A stretch of DNA of 64,000 bases. It comes from Spirosoma arboris. GTDB taxonomy: Bacteria; Bacteroidota; Bacteroidia; Cytophagales; Spirosomataceae. This document shows positions 7,709 through 16,383 of the stretch, piece after piece (position 1 is the first letter of the stretch; the number at the start of each line of letters is the position of its first letter). Both the position numbers and the translations under genes were made by a program. Location of the stretch: NCBI RefSeq assembly GCF_009754945.1, contig NZ_WPIN01000005.1:124001-188000 (forward strand), given 5' to 3'. The notes under the pieces were generated by a model. That model made no database searches, had not been told where the DNA came from, and was given only the letters and a program-made list of their open reading frames with translations.

Positions 7709-10333
7709 ATGGACTTCAAAAACTACACGGTAAAAGCACAGGAGGTCGTACAGAAGGCATCTGAAATTGCCCTCGGAAACGGCCAGCAAGGAATTGAAAC
7801 AGGGCATTTGCTTCAGGCTATCTTGTCGGAAGATGAGAACGTAGTTGGTTTTATTGCCAAGAAAACTGGCATCAACTTACAGAATACCAATGCCGCGCTA
7901 CAAGCTATCTTAACTACTTACCCTAAGGTTTCGGGGGGGAATGGCAGCGTGTATCTTAGTAATGATGCAGCTGCTGCTCTAGCCAAAGCCAGTAGCTATA
8001 CTAAAGAATACGGCGATGAATTTGTTAGCGTCGAATTAATGTTGCTGGGGCTAATGGCTGGTAAAGACCAAATTGCAACGTTATTAAAAGATGCCGGTTT
8101 CAACGAAAAACAAACGAAAGCGGCTATCAACGAACTTAGAAAAGGAAATTCGGTGAAAGACCAAAACGCAGAAGCTAAATATCAATCGTTAGAACGATTC
8201 AGTGTCAACCTGAATGAACGCGCCCGTACCGGTAAAATCGACCCGGTTATAGGCCGTGATGAAGAGATTCGTCGGGTACTGCAAATTCTGAGTCGCCGTA
8301 CCAAAAACAACCCGATTCTGCTCGGTGAACCGGGTGTTGGTAAGACTGCCATTGTGGAAGGACTGGCCCAACGGATCGTTTCGGGCGATGTTCCTGAAAA
8401 TCTAAAAACGAAAACCATCGTCTCGCTCGACATGGGTCTGCTTATTGCAGGTGCCAAGTATAAAGGTGAGTTCGAGGAACGATTGAAAGCAGTTATTAAA
8501 GAAGTAACAGATTCCGATGGGCAAATTATTCTGTTCATCGACGAGATTCATACGCTCGTTGGCGCGGGTGCTGGTGGCGAAGGTGCCATGGATGCTGCCA
8601 ACCTGCTGAAGCCTGCTCTATCGCGTGGTGAATTGCACACCATTGGTGCTACTACGTTGAAAGAGTACCAGAAATATATTGAGAAAGATAAAGCGCTTGA
8701 ACGCCGGTTCCAGGCTGTTGTGGTTGATGAACCAGACATGCCCGATGCTATTTCGATTTTGCGCGGTATCAAGGAAAAATACGAACTGCACCATGGTGTT
8801 CGCATTAAAGACGACGCTGTAATTGCTGCCGTTGAACTCTCGACGCGCTACATTACCGATCGCTTTCTGCCCGATAAGGCCATTGACTTGATGGACGAAG
8901 CAGCGGCTAAACTGCGTTTGGAAATGGACTCGGTTCCCGAAGAACTCGATGAGCTAAACCGGCGCATTATGCAGTTGGAAATTGAGCGGGAAGCCATCCG
9001 TCGTGAAAACGACAAGGAAAAAGAAACCATGCTCAACAAGCAGATCGAAGACCTTAGCGAGCAACGAAACAGTCTGAAAGCTAAATGGGAAACCGAAAAA
9101 GCATCAGTCAACGAAGGCCGGACGTTGAAGGAACAACTCGATAAACTGAAGCTGGAAGCCGATCAGGCCGAACGTGCGGGTGATTACGGTAAAGTGGCCG
9201 AAATTCGTTACGGACATATTCCCGAAATTGAAAACAAGCTGAACCAGCTCACTCAGGAAGGTGCGACTAAAGGTGCATCGGACCGGATGATGCAGGAAGA
9301 GGTTACGGCCGAAGATATTGCTGAAGTAGTAGCCAAATGGACAGGTATTCCGGTATCGAAAATGCTGCAAAGCGACCGCGAAAAACTGCTCAACCTGGAG
9401 AAAGAACTCGGGAAGCGTGTGGCTGGACAAACCGAAGCGATTGAGGTGGTGGCCGATGCGGTGCGTCGAAGTCGGGCTGGTATGCAGGACCCTAAACGCC
9501 CAATTGGTTCGTTTATCTTCCTGGGCACCACGGGGGTTGGTAAAACCGAAGTAGCCCGAACACTGGCCGAATATCTGTTCAATGACGAGAACGCGATGGT
9601 GCGGATCGACATGTCGGAATATCAGGAACGCCACGCTGTGAGCCGGTTGATTGGTGCCCCTCCGGGATACGTAGGTTACGACGAAGGTGGTCAGTTGACT
9701 GAAGCCGTGCGTCGGAAACCCTATTCGGTCGTGCTGCTTGACGAAATCGAAAAAGCACACCCTGACGTGTGGAATATTCTGTTGCAAGTGCTTGACGAAG
9801 GCCGTCTAACCGATAACAAAGGCCGGGTGGCGAACTTCAAGAACACGATCATCATCATGACCTCGAACATCGGTAGTCATCTGATTCAGGAGAAATTTGC
9901 TGAAGATGAAGGCTGGAACCATTCGCTGATTATCGAAGAAGCCAAGTCGGCAGTGATGGACTTGCTACGCCAAACCATTCGTCCCGAGTTCCTGAACCGG
10001 ATCGATGAAATCGTGATGTTCGAACCACTGACGAAAGCCAACATCCGCAAAATTGTGGACATTCAGTTCCGTGGCATCAAGCAACGTCTGGCCGAAAACG
10101 GCATCCAACTCGACGCAACTGACGAAGCCCTGAGCAAACTTGGCGAAGAAGGTTTCGACCCCGTCTTTGGTGCCCGTCCGCTGAAACGTGTGTTACAACG
10201 TCGGGTGCTCAACGAACTCTCGAAAGCCATTTTAGCCAACGAAGTCAAGAAAGATTCTGTCGTGCTGATGGAGTTAAACGACGACGGTGAGATCGCTTTC
10301 ACGAATCTGGATGCGCATATCGAGAACTTATAA
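7709..10333 (+). CDS. clpB: ATP-dependent disaggregase ClpB
   Basis: Hsp100 disaggregase that, with DnaK, pulls polypeptides out of aggregates after heat stress in the cytoplasm. The Clp-N repeat domain covers about 1-150. The first AAA+ module has Walker A GEPGVGKT near residue 206 and Walker B ILFIDEIHT. The coiled-coil middle domain covers about 400-525. The second AAA+ module has GTTGVGKTE near 607, the pore loop GYVGYDEGG and VVLLDEIEKAHPD. The D2-small domain ends with FGARPLKRVLQRRV. The middle domain separates ClpB from ClpA/ClpC. Length (874 residues) is normal. Large antisense open frames here are codon-bias shadows. Confidence 0.98.
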   Translation: MDFKNYTVKAQEVVQKASEIALGNGQQGIETGHLLQAILSEDENVVGFIAKKTGINLQNTNAALQAILTTYPKVSGGNGSVYLSNDAAAALAKASSYTKEYGDEFVSVELMLLGLMAGKDQIATLLKDAGFNEKQTKAAINELRKGNSVKDQNAEAKYQSLERFSVNLNERARTGKIDPVIGRDEEIRRVLQILSRRTKNNPILLGEPGVGKTAIVEGLAQRIVSGDVPENLKTKTIVSLDMGLLIAGAKYKGEFEERLKAVIKEVTDSDGQIILFIDEIHTLVGAGAGGEGAMDAANLLKPALSRGELHTIGATTLKEYQKYIEKDKALERRFQAVVVDEPDMPDAISILRGIKEKYELHHGVRIKDDAVIAAVELSTRYITDRFLPDKAIDLMDEAAAKLRLEMDSVPEELDELNRRIMQLEIEREAIRRENDKEKETMLNKQIEDLSEQRNSLKAKWETEKASVNEGRTLKEQLDKLKLEADQAERAGDYGKVAEIRYGHIPEIENKLNQLTQEGATKGASDRMMQEEVTAEDIAEVVAKWTGIPVSKMLQSDREKLLNLEKELGKRVAGQTEAIEVVADAVRRSRAGMQDPKRPIGSFIFLGTTGVGKTEVARTLAEYLFNDENAMVRIDMSEYQERHAVSRLIGAPPGYVGYDEGGQLTEAVRRKPYSVVLLDEIEKAHPDVWNILLQVLDEGRLTDNKGRVANFKNTIIIMTSNIGSHLIQEKFAEDEGWNHSLIIEEAKSAVMDLLRQTIRPEFLNRIDEIVMFEPLTKANIRKIVDIQFRGIKQRLAENGIQLDATDEALSKLGEEGFDPVFGARPLKRVLQRRVLNELSKAILANEVKKDSVVLMELNDDGEIAFTNLDAHIENL

Positions 10334-10348
10334 TTGATTGATTTTGAG

Positions 10349-10382
10349 AAGCCTGGTTACTGAGAAGTAGCCGGGCTTTTTT
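10349..10382 (+). terminator. Rho-independent terminator of clpB
   Basis: Stem AAGCCTGGTTAC / GTAGCCGGGCTT around a short loop, followed by a T6 run, 15 bp after the clpB stop. Confidence 0.85.
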
Positions 10383-10413
10383 GTATATTTATGGCAAGCA
10401 ACTTTATGACCTT

Positions 10414-11076
10414 ATGAAGTTTATTGTATCATCATCAGTACTTCTGAAGAATCTACAGCATATTAATAGTGTAGGTTTTGACAATCCAATTGTACCTATC
10501 TTGGAGAATTTTTTATTCAGGATTACGGATGGGCATATTAAAGTCCAGGTGGATACAAAAGAATCAATAGAGCAAAGCACAAGTGGAATTACTGCAGTTA
10601 TTTTACTTAATGAACTGCGCAAGCAGTCACAAATAGATGATATTGATGAGCTTATTCTAGAAATTTACAAAAACAACAAAAAGATCTACAGTACCCATCA
10701 CTACGATTTTGAACGGATTGTTAGAAAGCTTTTCATGGGCTTAGGCTACGATGTGACACCTACAAAAAGAACAAGAGATGGCGGTTATGATATGGTTGCG
10801 GTACAAGATGGTATTATCCCGACAGCTCATTTAATTGAGTGTAAAACTCGCAAAAAAACACCTTTAGGTATTGAACTAGTAGAGCGGTTCTTATTTAAAA
10901 TAAACGAATTAAAGGCCAGTACTGGGGTCATGATTACGAATTTCAGGTTCTCAGCTGACGTCATAAAAAAATATATGACTAAGGCATATCAGCATTATCT
11001 AAAGCTAATTGATGGTCCAGAATTATTAACAATGGTAAATAGTTATGTGACCAAATTTCTTAATTATTCCTTATAA
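10414..11076 (+). CDS. DnaN N-terminus-like / Mrr-type restriction endonuclease fusion
   Basis: A 220-residue protein with two recognisable parts. Residues 1 to about 70 (MKFIVSSSVLLKNLQHINSV, then NPIVPILENFLFRITDG) read like the first strands of a Bacteroidota DNA polymerase III beta clamp, with an echo of the later clamp segment IAVPARILLDTLK in ITAVILLNELRK. Residues about 97-195 fit the Mrr_cat/PD-(D/E)XK nuclease fold: E100, D122-GGY-D126, and the E142-C-K144 catalytic pair. The rest of the clamp is missing, so it cannot be a normal DnaN. A TTG at 10381 would overlap the clpB terminator, so I chose the ATG at 10414. The gene is AT-rich compared with its neighbours, which suggests transfer. 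The nuclease call is strong; the clamp-like part is inferred from recalled family sequence. Confidence 0.75.
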   Translation: MKFIVSSSVLLKNLQHINSVGFDNPIVPILENFLFRITDGHIKVQVDTKESIEQSTSGITAVILLNELRKQSQIDDIDELILEIYKNNKKIYSTHHYDFERIVRKLFMGLGYDVTPTKRTRDGGYDMVAVQDGIIPTAHLIECKTRKKTPLGIELVERFLFKINELKASTGVMITNFRFSADVIKKYMTKAYQHYLKLIDGPELLTMVNSYVTKFLNYSL

Positions 11077-11079
11077 TTA

Positions 11080-11304
11080 ATGAGTCGCTCCCTCCGCAAA
11101 ACACCAATCTTTGGCTTTACTACAGGTTCAACAGAAAAGCAGGATAAACGGTGGGCAAATCGACGGCTACGCCGTACAAACCGTGTTCGTATTAGAAAAG
11201 CTGATGAACCTGCTTTACTACGGGAGGTCAGTAATGTTTGGGACTTCAAAAAAGATGGAAAAATGTACTATTTGAATCCATTAGCAGCTTGGTTACGCAA
11301 ATAA
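11080..11304 (+). CDS. Small conserved basic protein
   Basis: A 74-residue Arg/Lys-rich protein that begins MSRSLRKTPIFGFTTG and has the conserved-looking core SEKQDKRWANRRLRRTNR and REVSNVWDFKKDGKMYY. I recall similar short basic hypothetical proteins from Bacteroidota and other bacteria, none with a known function. It starts 3 bp after the endonuclease-fusion stop, so translation is probably coupled. It has no signal peptide or membrane helix; the charge would suit nucleic-acid binding. A bidirectional terminator follows. Confidence 0.75.
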   Translation: MSRSLRKTPIFGFTTGSTEKQDKRWANRRLRRTNRVRIRKADEPALLREVSNVWDFKKDGKMYYLNPLAAWLRK

Positions 11305-11330
11305 CAAAGGCCCTATTCCCAAACCTCACC

Positions 11331-11368
11331 AACCAAAAAAGCACTTCGGGAGAAGTGCTTTTTTGGTT
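11331..11368. terminator. Bidirectional terminator
   Basis: Perfect 17-bp arms (AACCAAAAAAGCACTTC and its complement) surround a 4-nt loop, with A and T runs on the two sides. It serves the converging basic-protein gene and the Bax-inhibitor gene. Confidence 0.85.
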
Positions 11369-11385
11369 TACAAAATCATCTAATT

Positions 11386-12105
11386 CTACCGTCGGCGACC
11401 GAACAGGCGCAGCATGTAGAGGAACATATTAATGAAATCCAGATAGAGTCGTAAAGCACCCATAATGGCTTCTTTGCGATCTTCGTCGGTACCCGCATTG
11501 CCAATTACGTTCATTTCTTTAATCTTCTGAGTGTCGTAGGCCGTCAACCCGACAAATATCAGCACCCCAGCGTAGGTAGCAATCCAGTACAGCGTCTCGT
11601 TCTGCCAGAACAGATTTACAACCGATGCAATGATCAGACCGATTAAGGCCATCATCAAAAAACCACCTAATGAAGTCAGGTCGCGTTTGGTGAAATAGCC
11701 GAAGGCACTCATAGCGCCAAATGTTCCCGCCGTAACAAAGAAAGTCGACGCTATCGAACCGCCGGTATACAGGATAAAAATTGATGCCAGCGTTAAGCCA
11801 TTCATAATGGCATAGCCCAAAAACATAGCCGTTGCCGCTCTCGCCGATACACGCTGCACGGCTGCCGATAAGTAGACTACCAATAGCACTTCACCAATCA
11901 GGAGTGCGTAGAAAACCAGTCGATTGCCAAAAATGATATTCAGCAACGCTGGGGTACTAGCCACCCAGACGGAGACGGAGGCCGTAACAAGCAGGGCAAC
12001 AGTCATCCAGCCATAGACCTGGGTCATGAAAGCGGCCTGCTCGCGTTTGACTTGATCGGCGGTAAGAAAAGGGTGTTGTCGTTCAGGGTAGGATTGTGAT
12101 TCCAT
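11386..12105 (-). CDS. Bax inhibitor-1/YccA family membrane protein
   Basis: Seven-span inner-membrane protein of 239 residues. The N-terminal cytoplasmic segment ends FMTQVYGWMTVALLVTASVSVWVAST, matching the usual family start. The C-terminal half contains GLTAYDTQKIKEM and ALRLYLDFINMFLYMLRLFG, both diagnostic of UPF0005/BI-1. Relatives act as pH-sensitive calcium leaks or modulators of FtsH proteolysis (YccA); which applies here is unknown. It probably has its own promoter. The M48 protease gene upstream on the same strand lies 69 bp away. Confidence 0.93.
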   Translation of the reverse strand: MESQSYPERQHPFLTADQVKREQAAFMTQVYGWMTVALLVTASVSVWVASTPALLNIIFGNRLVFYALLIGEVLLVVYLSAAVQRVSARAATAMFLGYAIMNGLTLASIFILYTGGSIASTFFVTAGTFGAMSAFGYFTKRDLTSLGGFLMMALIGLIIASVVNLFWQNETLYWIATYAGVLIFVGLTAYDTQKIKEMNVIGNAGTDEDRKEAIMGALRLYLDFINMFLYMLRLFGRRR

Positions 12106-12174
12106 TGGAGTAAATAGGTTTTTACGTCCGAAAGAAAGCTAAATGCCTGAATAGATGCAACTCAACCTTTGCGC

Positions 12175-12951
12175 TTACTTAGCCAATCCATCCCGACGGG
12201 CGCGATCTCGCACGCGTTGCGCTCTAGCCTGACTATCGGGGTGCGACGACAAGAACGTGGGACCACCTTGTCCACCATTTAATTTGGCCAGTTTCTCGAA
12301 GGCAGTAGCCAGGGCCAGAACGTTATAGCCATAGCGTTTCAGAAACCCATAACTATAATCGTCCGCTTCGGTTTCCTGCTGGCGACTAAACGAGGCTCCC
12401 AATAGATTATCAGCAACATCGCCTAATTGCGACCGGGATAGCTCCCCTAATTTACCCGATGTTGAGCCCACAGCATCCCGTATGGCCGAGCGTTGAAGCG
12501 ATCGTTTCATGGCATCACGTGTGTCATGATTAATCACATGCCCGATTTCATGCCCCATAACAGCCAGTAGCTCATTATCGGTCATGATGTCCATTAGTCC
12601 TTTAAAAACACGTACGCTGCCATCAGCCGTTGCAAATGCGTTGACATCAGGTACTTTGTACACTTTGTAATTGACGGGTAGTCCACTGATGGTATGGTGG
12701 CGGCTCACGATTTTATTGAGCCGTACAGTGTAAGGATCATTCGCTGCGGCTACGGGATTTTTAGCATCCATTTCCACGATAGCCTGGCGCGAAAGCTCGG
12801 CAACCTGCGCATCGGATATAGTGGCAGAACCCACAGCTTCCATCAACGCCTGCATAAGATTAGAGTTAATTTTGATTTGGGCCAGGCTCACCGTGGGCAG
12901 TCCAAATCCTACAAATAATATAATGATGATACGTTTCATAAGTTGAATCAT
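12175..12951 (-). CDS. M48 family zinc metallopeptidase, exported
   Basis: Zinc endopeptidase of the Ste24/HtpX/BepA clan, probably periplasmic. The N-terminal signal peptide is KRIIIILFVGFGLPTVSLA. The zinc site is the HEXXH in MGHEIGHVINH, with the third ligand in QQETEADDYS. The C-terminal FLSSHPDSQARAQRVR is typical of the Loi/YggG-like M48 branch. Periplasmic members degrade misfolded outer-membrane proteins or work on LPS assembly. Starts at 12951 and 12939 are both possible; the latter gives a cleaner signal peptide. It may be co-transcribed with the Bax-inhibitor gene downstream. Confidence 0.92.
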   Translation of the reverse strand: MIQLMKRIIIILFVGFGLPTVSLAQIKINSNLMQALMEAVGSATISDAQVAELSRQAIVEMDAKNPVAAANDPYTVRLNKIVSRHHTISGLPVNYKVYKVPDVNAFATADGSVRVFKGLMDIMTDNELLAVMGHEIGHVINHDTRDAMKRSLQRSAIRDAVGSTSGKLGELSRSQLGDVADNLLGASFSRQQETEADDYSYGFLKRYGYNVLALATAFEKLAKLNGGQGGPTFLSSHPDSQARAQRVRDRARRDGLAK

Positions 12952-12984
12952 GGACCGAATCCATGTGAATGGTTTGTAAATGGA

Positions 12985-13004
12985 TTAATAGTATTGACTA
13001 TTAA
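12985..13004. promoter_or_regulatory. Candidate operator upstream of the M48 gene
   Basis: The 8-bp arms TTAATAGT and ACTATTAA are a perfect inverted pair around ATTG, 34 bp upstream of the M48 protease start. Size and position fit a dimeric regulator site, but no regulator can be named. Confidence 0.3.
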
Positions 13005-13200
13005 ATCGACTAAAAGTTTATCAGATGACTAAAATGCAACACCTTATGGCCTCTCACTGCACTATAAAGCGGGAATTATAAAGGCAGGAATTTATTAACC
13101 AATATGATTTTCGTTCAGATTTGCCTGACGACGAATCGTTTGGCATTTTTGCTTTCAAAAGGAGCCTAGTTCCTTGTCAATCTGAAAACGAGAACATCCA

Positions 13201-13602
13201 ATGAGCGAGCAATCACGGAGAAGTTTTGTCAAAAATAGCGTCGCAGCCGGGCTGGGTGCCGGGTTGCCAGTCATCGAATCAGCCCCTAAAGAAATGTTTG
13301 TTCACCACGTTTTCTTTTACCTGAAAAATCCGGGTAGTGAGGCCGATAAAGCCAAGTTGCTGGAAGGTCTAAACAAGCTCGCTAAATGTCCCACCATCAA
13401 GCTGGTAAATATTGGCACACCCGCCGGTACAACCCGTGATGTCATTGAGCGAAAATACACCTACTCCTGGTTGTGTTTTTTCGATAGTCCCGCAGATGAA
13501 GAGGCTTATCAGAAGCACCCTATCCACGACGACTTCCGCAACAATTATGCACAACTGTGGGAGAAAGTAGTCATCTATGATTCCGTTGGCCCCAAGCGGT
13601 AG
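13201..13602 (+). CDS. Dabb family protein with Tat-like signal
   Basis: A 133-residue exported stress-responsive alpha-beta barrel (Dabb) protein. The start carries a Tat-like signal SRRSFVKNSVAAGLGAGLP. The barrel has the family core FVHHVFFYLKNP, LGKL-like KLLEGLNKLAKC, and HPIHDDF near the end. Dabb domains are found in plant stress proteins and in dimeric enzymes or binding proteins; bacterial members of this size have no fixed role. It is monocistronic. Its 3' end converges on the efflux-pump gene and the two share a hairpin. Confidence 0.88.
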   Translation: MSEQSRRSFVKNSVAAGLGAGLPVIESAPKEMFVHHVFFYLKNPGSEADKAKLLEGLNKLAKCPTIKLVNIGTPAGTTRDVIERKYTYSWLCFFDSPADEEAYQKHPIHDDFRNNYAQLWEKVVIYDSVGPKR

Positions 13603-13607
13603 CTTCC

Positions 13608-13640
13608 TAGCGTGAACGGTCCGGTCGGCCGTTCACGCTA
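13608..13640. terminator. Hairpin between converging genes
   Basis: 13-bp near-perfect stem TAGCGTGAACGG / CCGTTCACGCTA, 5 bp after the Dabb stop. It overlaps the stop codon of the converging efflux pump. There is no long T run, so termination is likely but not certain. Confidence 0.6.
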
Positions 13641-15095
13641 TAGTTCTGGTGCAGTAACAACTGGTGGCGAAACCTTCGCTGGCTTCCCTCGGGTAAAGGA
13701 AATAATGGCCCCTAGCAGCACCAGACCAGCCATTACCAGATAGGCGTAATGCATGCCAAGTAGTTGCGCGACCGTTGCCTCAGCCGTTACTCCATGCTCC
13801 AGTGCGTAGCTATTACGCGTACTGTACCAAATCGCAGCGGCCAGGGCAATTCCGACCACAAAGCCCAAATTGCGCATGAAAGCGATCATGCTACTAGCAA
13901 TACCCCGTTGTGCCAGCGGGGCGGCATTAAGGGCGCTGCTACTATTGGGAGACTGAAATAAACCAAAACCCAGACTAACAAGCGAACTCCGCCAGATAAC
14001 ATCTGTCCAATCCCAACTTGTGTCCAGAAACGAAAAGGCAAAATAACCACAGGTAGTAATTAGCAAGCCAGTGCTGGACAGCCAACGGGTGCTAATTCGG
14101 CTGGACAGATAACCCCCTAAGGGAGCGACCAGACTAAGTGTCAACGGTCCAGCCAATAATACTAAACCTGCTCGTTCGGGATTAAGTCCTAATAATTGCT
14201 GTAAAAAGAAGGGAATCACGAATAGGTTTCCTCCTGAGGCAACGAATCCGCAAAAAGCAGCCAGAATAGCTGCGGTGTACGGTCGAATTCGAAATAGACT
14301 CAGCCGCAACATCGGTTCGCTGACCCGCATTTCCCAAAAGAGAAAAAGTATCAATAAAACCGCACCAGTAGCTAACAACCCAACAACGAGCGTATCATGC
14401 CAGCCATATTGAGGTTCCGGCCCAAAATCCAGACCTGTTAATAAGGTAGTTACGCCAATCAGAAATAGCCCCGCTCCTACCAGATCGAAGCGTTGATTCG
14501 TAACCTTTGGGCTTTCTGGCAATATGGTCCATGCCCGCCAGATGGCTAGTAAGCCGATAGGTACGTTCACAAAAAAAATACTCGACCAGCCGAATTTTCC
14601 TAGTAATAGCCCGCCAATTACAGGTCCGGCACTAGAGCCCGCAGCCACCACCGAGCCCATAAGACCAAGAGCCTGCCCGCGTTCCTGAGGAGCGAAGGCA
14701 TCCCCAATGATAGCTGGCCCAATGGCGTAAATCATGGAAGCGCCTAATCCCTGAAGCACGCGAAAACTTACCAGCGACCATAGATTCCAGGCGAGTCCAC
14801 AAAGCAACGATCCCAGCACAAACACGCAAAAGCCAGTGATGTAAAGCTGCCGACGCCCAACCCAGTCCGACAATTTACCCATGATGAGTAACGTACTCGT
14901 CGTTGTCAGCAGGTAACATAATACAATCCATTCGACACTGTCGCCCGCATTCAGATCCCGCCTTATCGTCGGCAACGCAATGTTGACAATGCTGCTATCG
15001 AGCGTCGACATAAATGTACCGAACATGATTGTCCCCAGAATGATCCATTTATTGGGAGACGACGAAGTTGCCGTTGAGACGGGTGATACTGACAC
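13638..15095 (-). CDS. DHA2 family MFS drug-efflux transporter
   Basis: Proton-driven multidrug exporter of the 14-helix EmrB/QacA (DHA2) type, 485 residues in the inner membrane. Helix 1 carries the DHA2 motif TFMSTLDSSIVNIALPTI (D1). Motif A is GKLSDWVGRRQLY, and the antiporter motif C is in GSVVAAGSSAGPVIGGLL. No membrane-fusion or outer-membrane partner is adjacent, so it is more likely a stand-alone QacA-like pump than an EmrAB-TolC complex. Substrates cannot be predicted. The stop codon sits inside a hairpin shared with the Dabb gene. Confidence 0.92.
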   Translation of the reverse strand: MSVSPVSTATSSSPNKWIILGTIMFGTFMSTLDSSIVNIALPTIRRDLNAGDSVEWIVLCYLLTTTSTLLIMGKLSDWVGRRQLYITGFCVFVLGSLLCGLAWNLWSLVSFRVLQGLGASMIYAIGPAIIGDAFAPQERGQALGLMGSVVAAGSSAGPVIGGLLLGKFGWSSIFFVNVPIGLLAIWRAWTILPESPKVTNQRFDLVGAGLFLIGVTTLLTGLDFGPEPQYGWHDTLVVGLLATGAVLLILFLFWEMRVSEPMLRLSLFRIRPYTAAILAAFCGFVASGGNLFVIPFFLQQLLGLNPERAGLVLLAGPLTLSLVAPLGGYLSSRISTRWLSSTGLLITTCGYFAFSFLDTSWDWTDVIWRSSLVSLGFGLFQSPNSSSALNAAPLAQRGIASSMIAFMRNLGFVVGIALAAAIWYSTRNSYALEHGVTAEATVAQLLGMHYAYLVMAGLVLLGAIISFTRGKPAKVSPPVVTAPEL

Positions 15096-15226
15096 AAGTA
15101 ATTCAGGTTATTTCTGCGACTTAACTGGCAAAATTGATTGGTTGTTCATGGCAATCTAATCCATAGTTGCTCAGATTTATTATCTTACTACGCTTATTCT
15201 CTGAGCAAACTCAATCAAACAACCTG

Positions 15227-16375
15227 ATGTACACGTCCAGACGAACTTTTTTACGTAAAACAACCCGAAATGGGTTGGCTATTCTGTCGACAGGCGGTTT
15301 AACCGCAACTGCGTTTGATCACACTCCATCCAATGCTGAACAGACAGAAATACTGACGACCAAATCAGCGCCTGTCAAACCTGATCATGTCGTCCGCTCC
15401 TTACCAGAAAACATGGTTTGGGGTTATTTCGGAGCCGATGTCCCGCCCGTCTACAAAGTGAAAGACGGCGACGTGGTTGAAATTCAGACAGTCAATCCGT
15501 CGGGTGTTAGTCGAACCAATCCCGAAGAGTTTTATACGAAAAATAACCTACCTCTCGATCAACATGCCCAGGAAGTTATCGCGATTCTAAAAAATGTAAA
15601 ACCCGAACCATCAGGCATTCGGGGACACATGCTGACTGGGCCGGTTTACATCGATGAAGCGCAACCCGGCGACAGCCTTGAAATTCGCATCCTTGATCTG
15701 ACTTTCCCGGCTGGGTTTGGTGTCAATAGCGTCTGGCCTGGTGGAGGTGGTATTCCCGATGAGGTAAAAACTCGGGAAACGTTCGTATACCGGTACGATG
15801 CCAAACGTAAGATGGCGACACTCAAAGAGGGCCTTGAAATACCATTGAAGCCGTTCATGGGCGTCATGGCCCTATCGCCACCTGCCGATATGGGTCGCCA
15901 AAGCTCTATTCCACCTAATTTCTTTGGCGGCAATCTGGACATCAAACACTTAACAAAAGGCACGACATTACACCTACCGGTTTCAGTACCGGGCGGATTA
16001 TTTACCACCGGAGATGGTCACGGCGCTCAAGGCAATGGCGAAGTAAGTGGCGTGGCCATCGAGACGGCCATTAACCTGACCGTCAAATTTATTGTCCACA
16101 AAGGCAAAGCGCTGAAACAACCGCGCGCCGAAACGCCAACCCATTTTATTGCTGTTGGCCTGGACAAAGACCTAAATAAGGCCATGAAAAACGCTCTTTC
16201 TGAAGCTTGTGCCTTCATCAGAGATGAGTTAGGCTTTACGTTCAACGAAGCGTTGTCCATTGCCAGCACGGGCGTCGATTTTGAAGTGAGTCAGGTGGTT
16301 GATCAGACGCTTGGCGTTCATGCGATGATTCCCAAGTCGATCTTTACGAAGAAGAAATTCGATTATTGGTCGTAA
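15227..16375 (+). CDS. Acetamidase/formamidase family protein, exported
   Basis: Amide hydrolase of the FmdA/AmdA family, which releases ammonia from formamide, acetamide or related compounds. The protein starts with a Tat-like signal (SRRTFLRKTTRNGLAILSTG). The FmdA fold follows, with HVVRSLPENMVWGYFGADV, GPVYIDEAQPGDSLEIRIL, and the Gly-rich FTTGDGHGAQGNGEVSGVAIE that forms the metal site (D and H residues). An ATG at 15167 would add 20 unlikely residues ahead of the signal, so the ATG at 15227 is preferred. Export is unusual for classical formamidase but common in Bacteroidota homologues. Confidence 0.9.
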   Translation: MYTSRRTFLRKTTRNGLAILSTGGLTATAFDHTPSNAEQTEILTTKSAPVKPDHVVRSLPENMVWGYFGADVPPVYKVKDGDVVEIQTVNPSGVSRTNPEEFYTKNNLPLDQHAQEVIAILKNVKPEPSGIRGHMLTGPVYIDEAQPGDSLEIRILDLTFPAGFGVNSVWPGGGGIPDEVKTRETFVYRYDAKRKMATLKEGLEIPLKPFMGVMALSPPADMGRQSSIPPNFFGGNLDIKHLTKGTTLHLPVSVPGGLFTTGDGHGAQGNGEVSGVAIETAINLTVKFIVHKGKALKQPRAETPTHFIAVGLDKDLNKAMKNALSEACAFIRDELGFTFNEALSIASTGVDFEVSQVVDQTLGVHAMIPKSIFTKKKFDYWS

Positions 16376-16383
16376 TCGGGTTG

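Noticed and set aside
9104..9787. 227-codon frame on the minus strand inside clpB
   Set aside because: It lies fully antisense to a certain gene and its translation has no recognisable domain; other frames inside clpB look the same.
10381..10413. TTG start for the nuclease fusion
   Set aside because: It overlaps the clpB terminator, and the DnaN-like sequence begins exactly at the ATG at 10414.
10414..10620. A functional dnaN gene
   Set aside because: Only part of the first clamp domain is recognisable; domains 2 and 3 are absent and a nuclease follows in the same frame.
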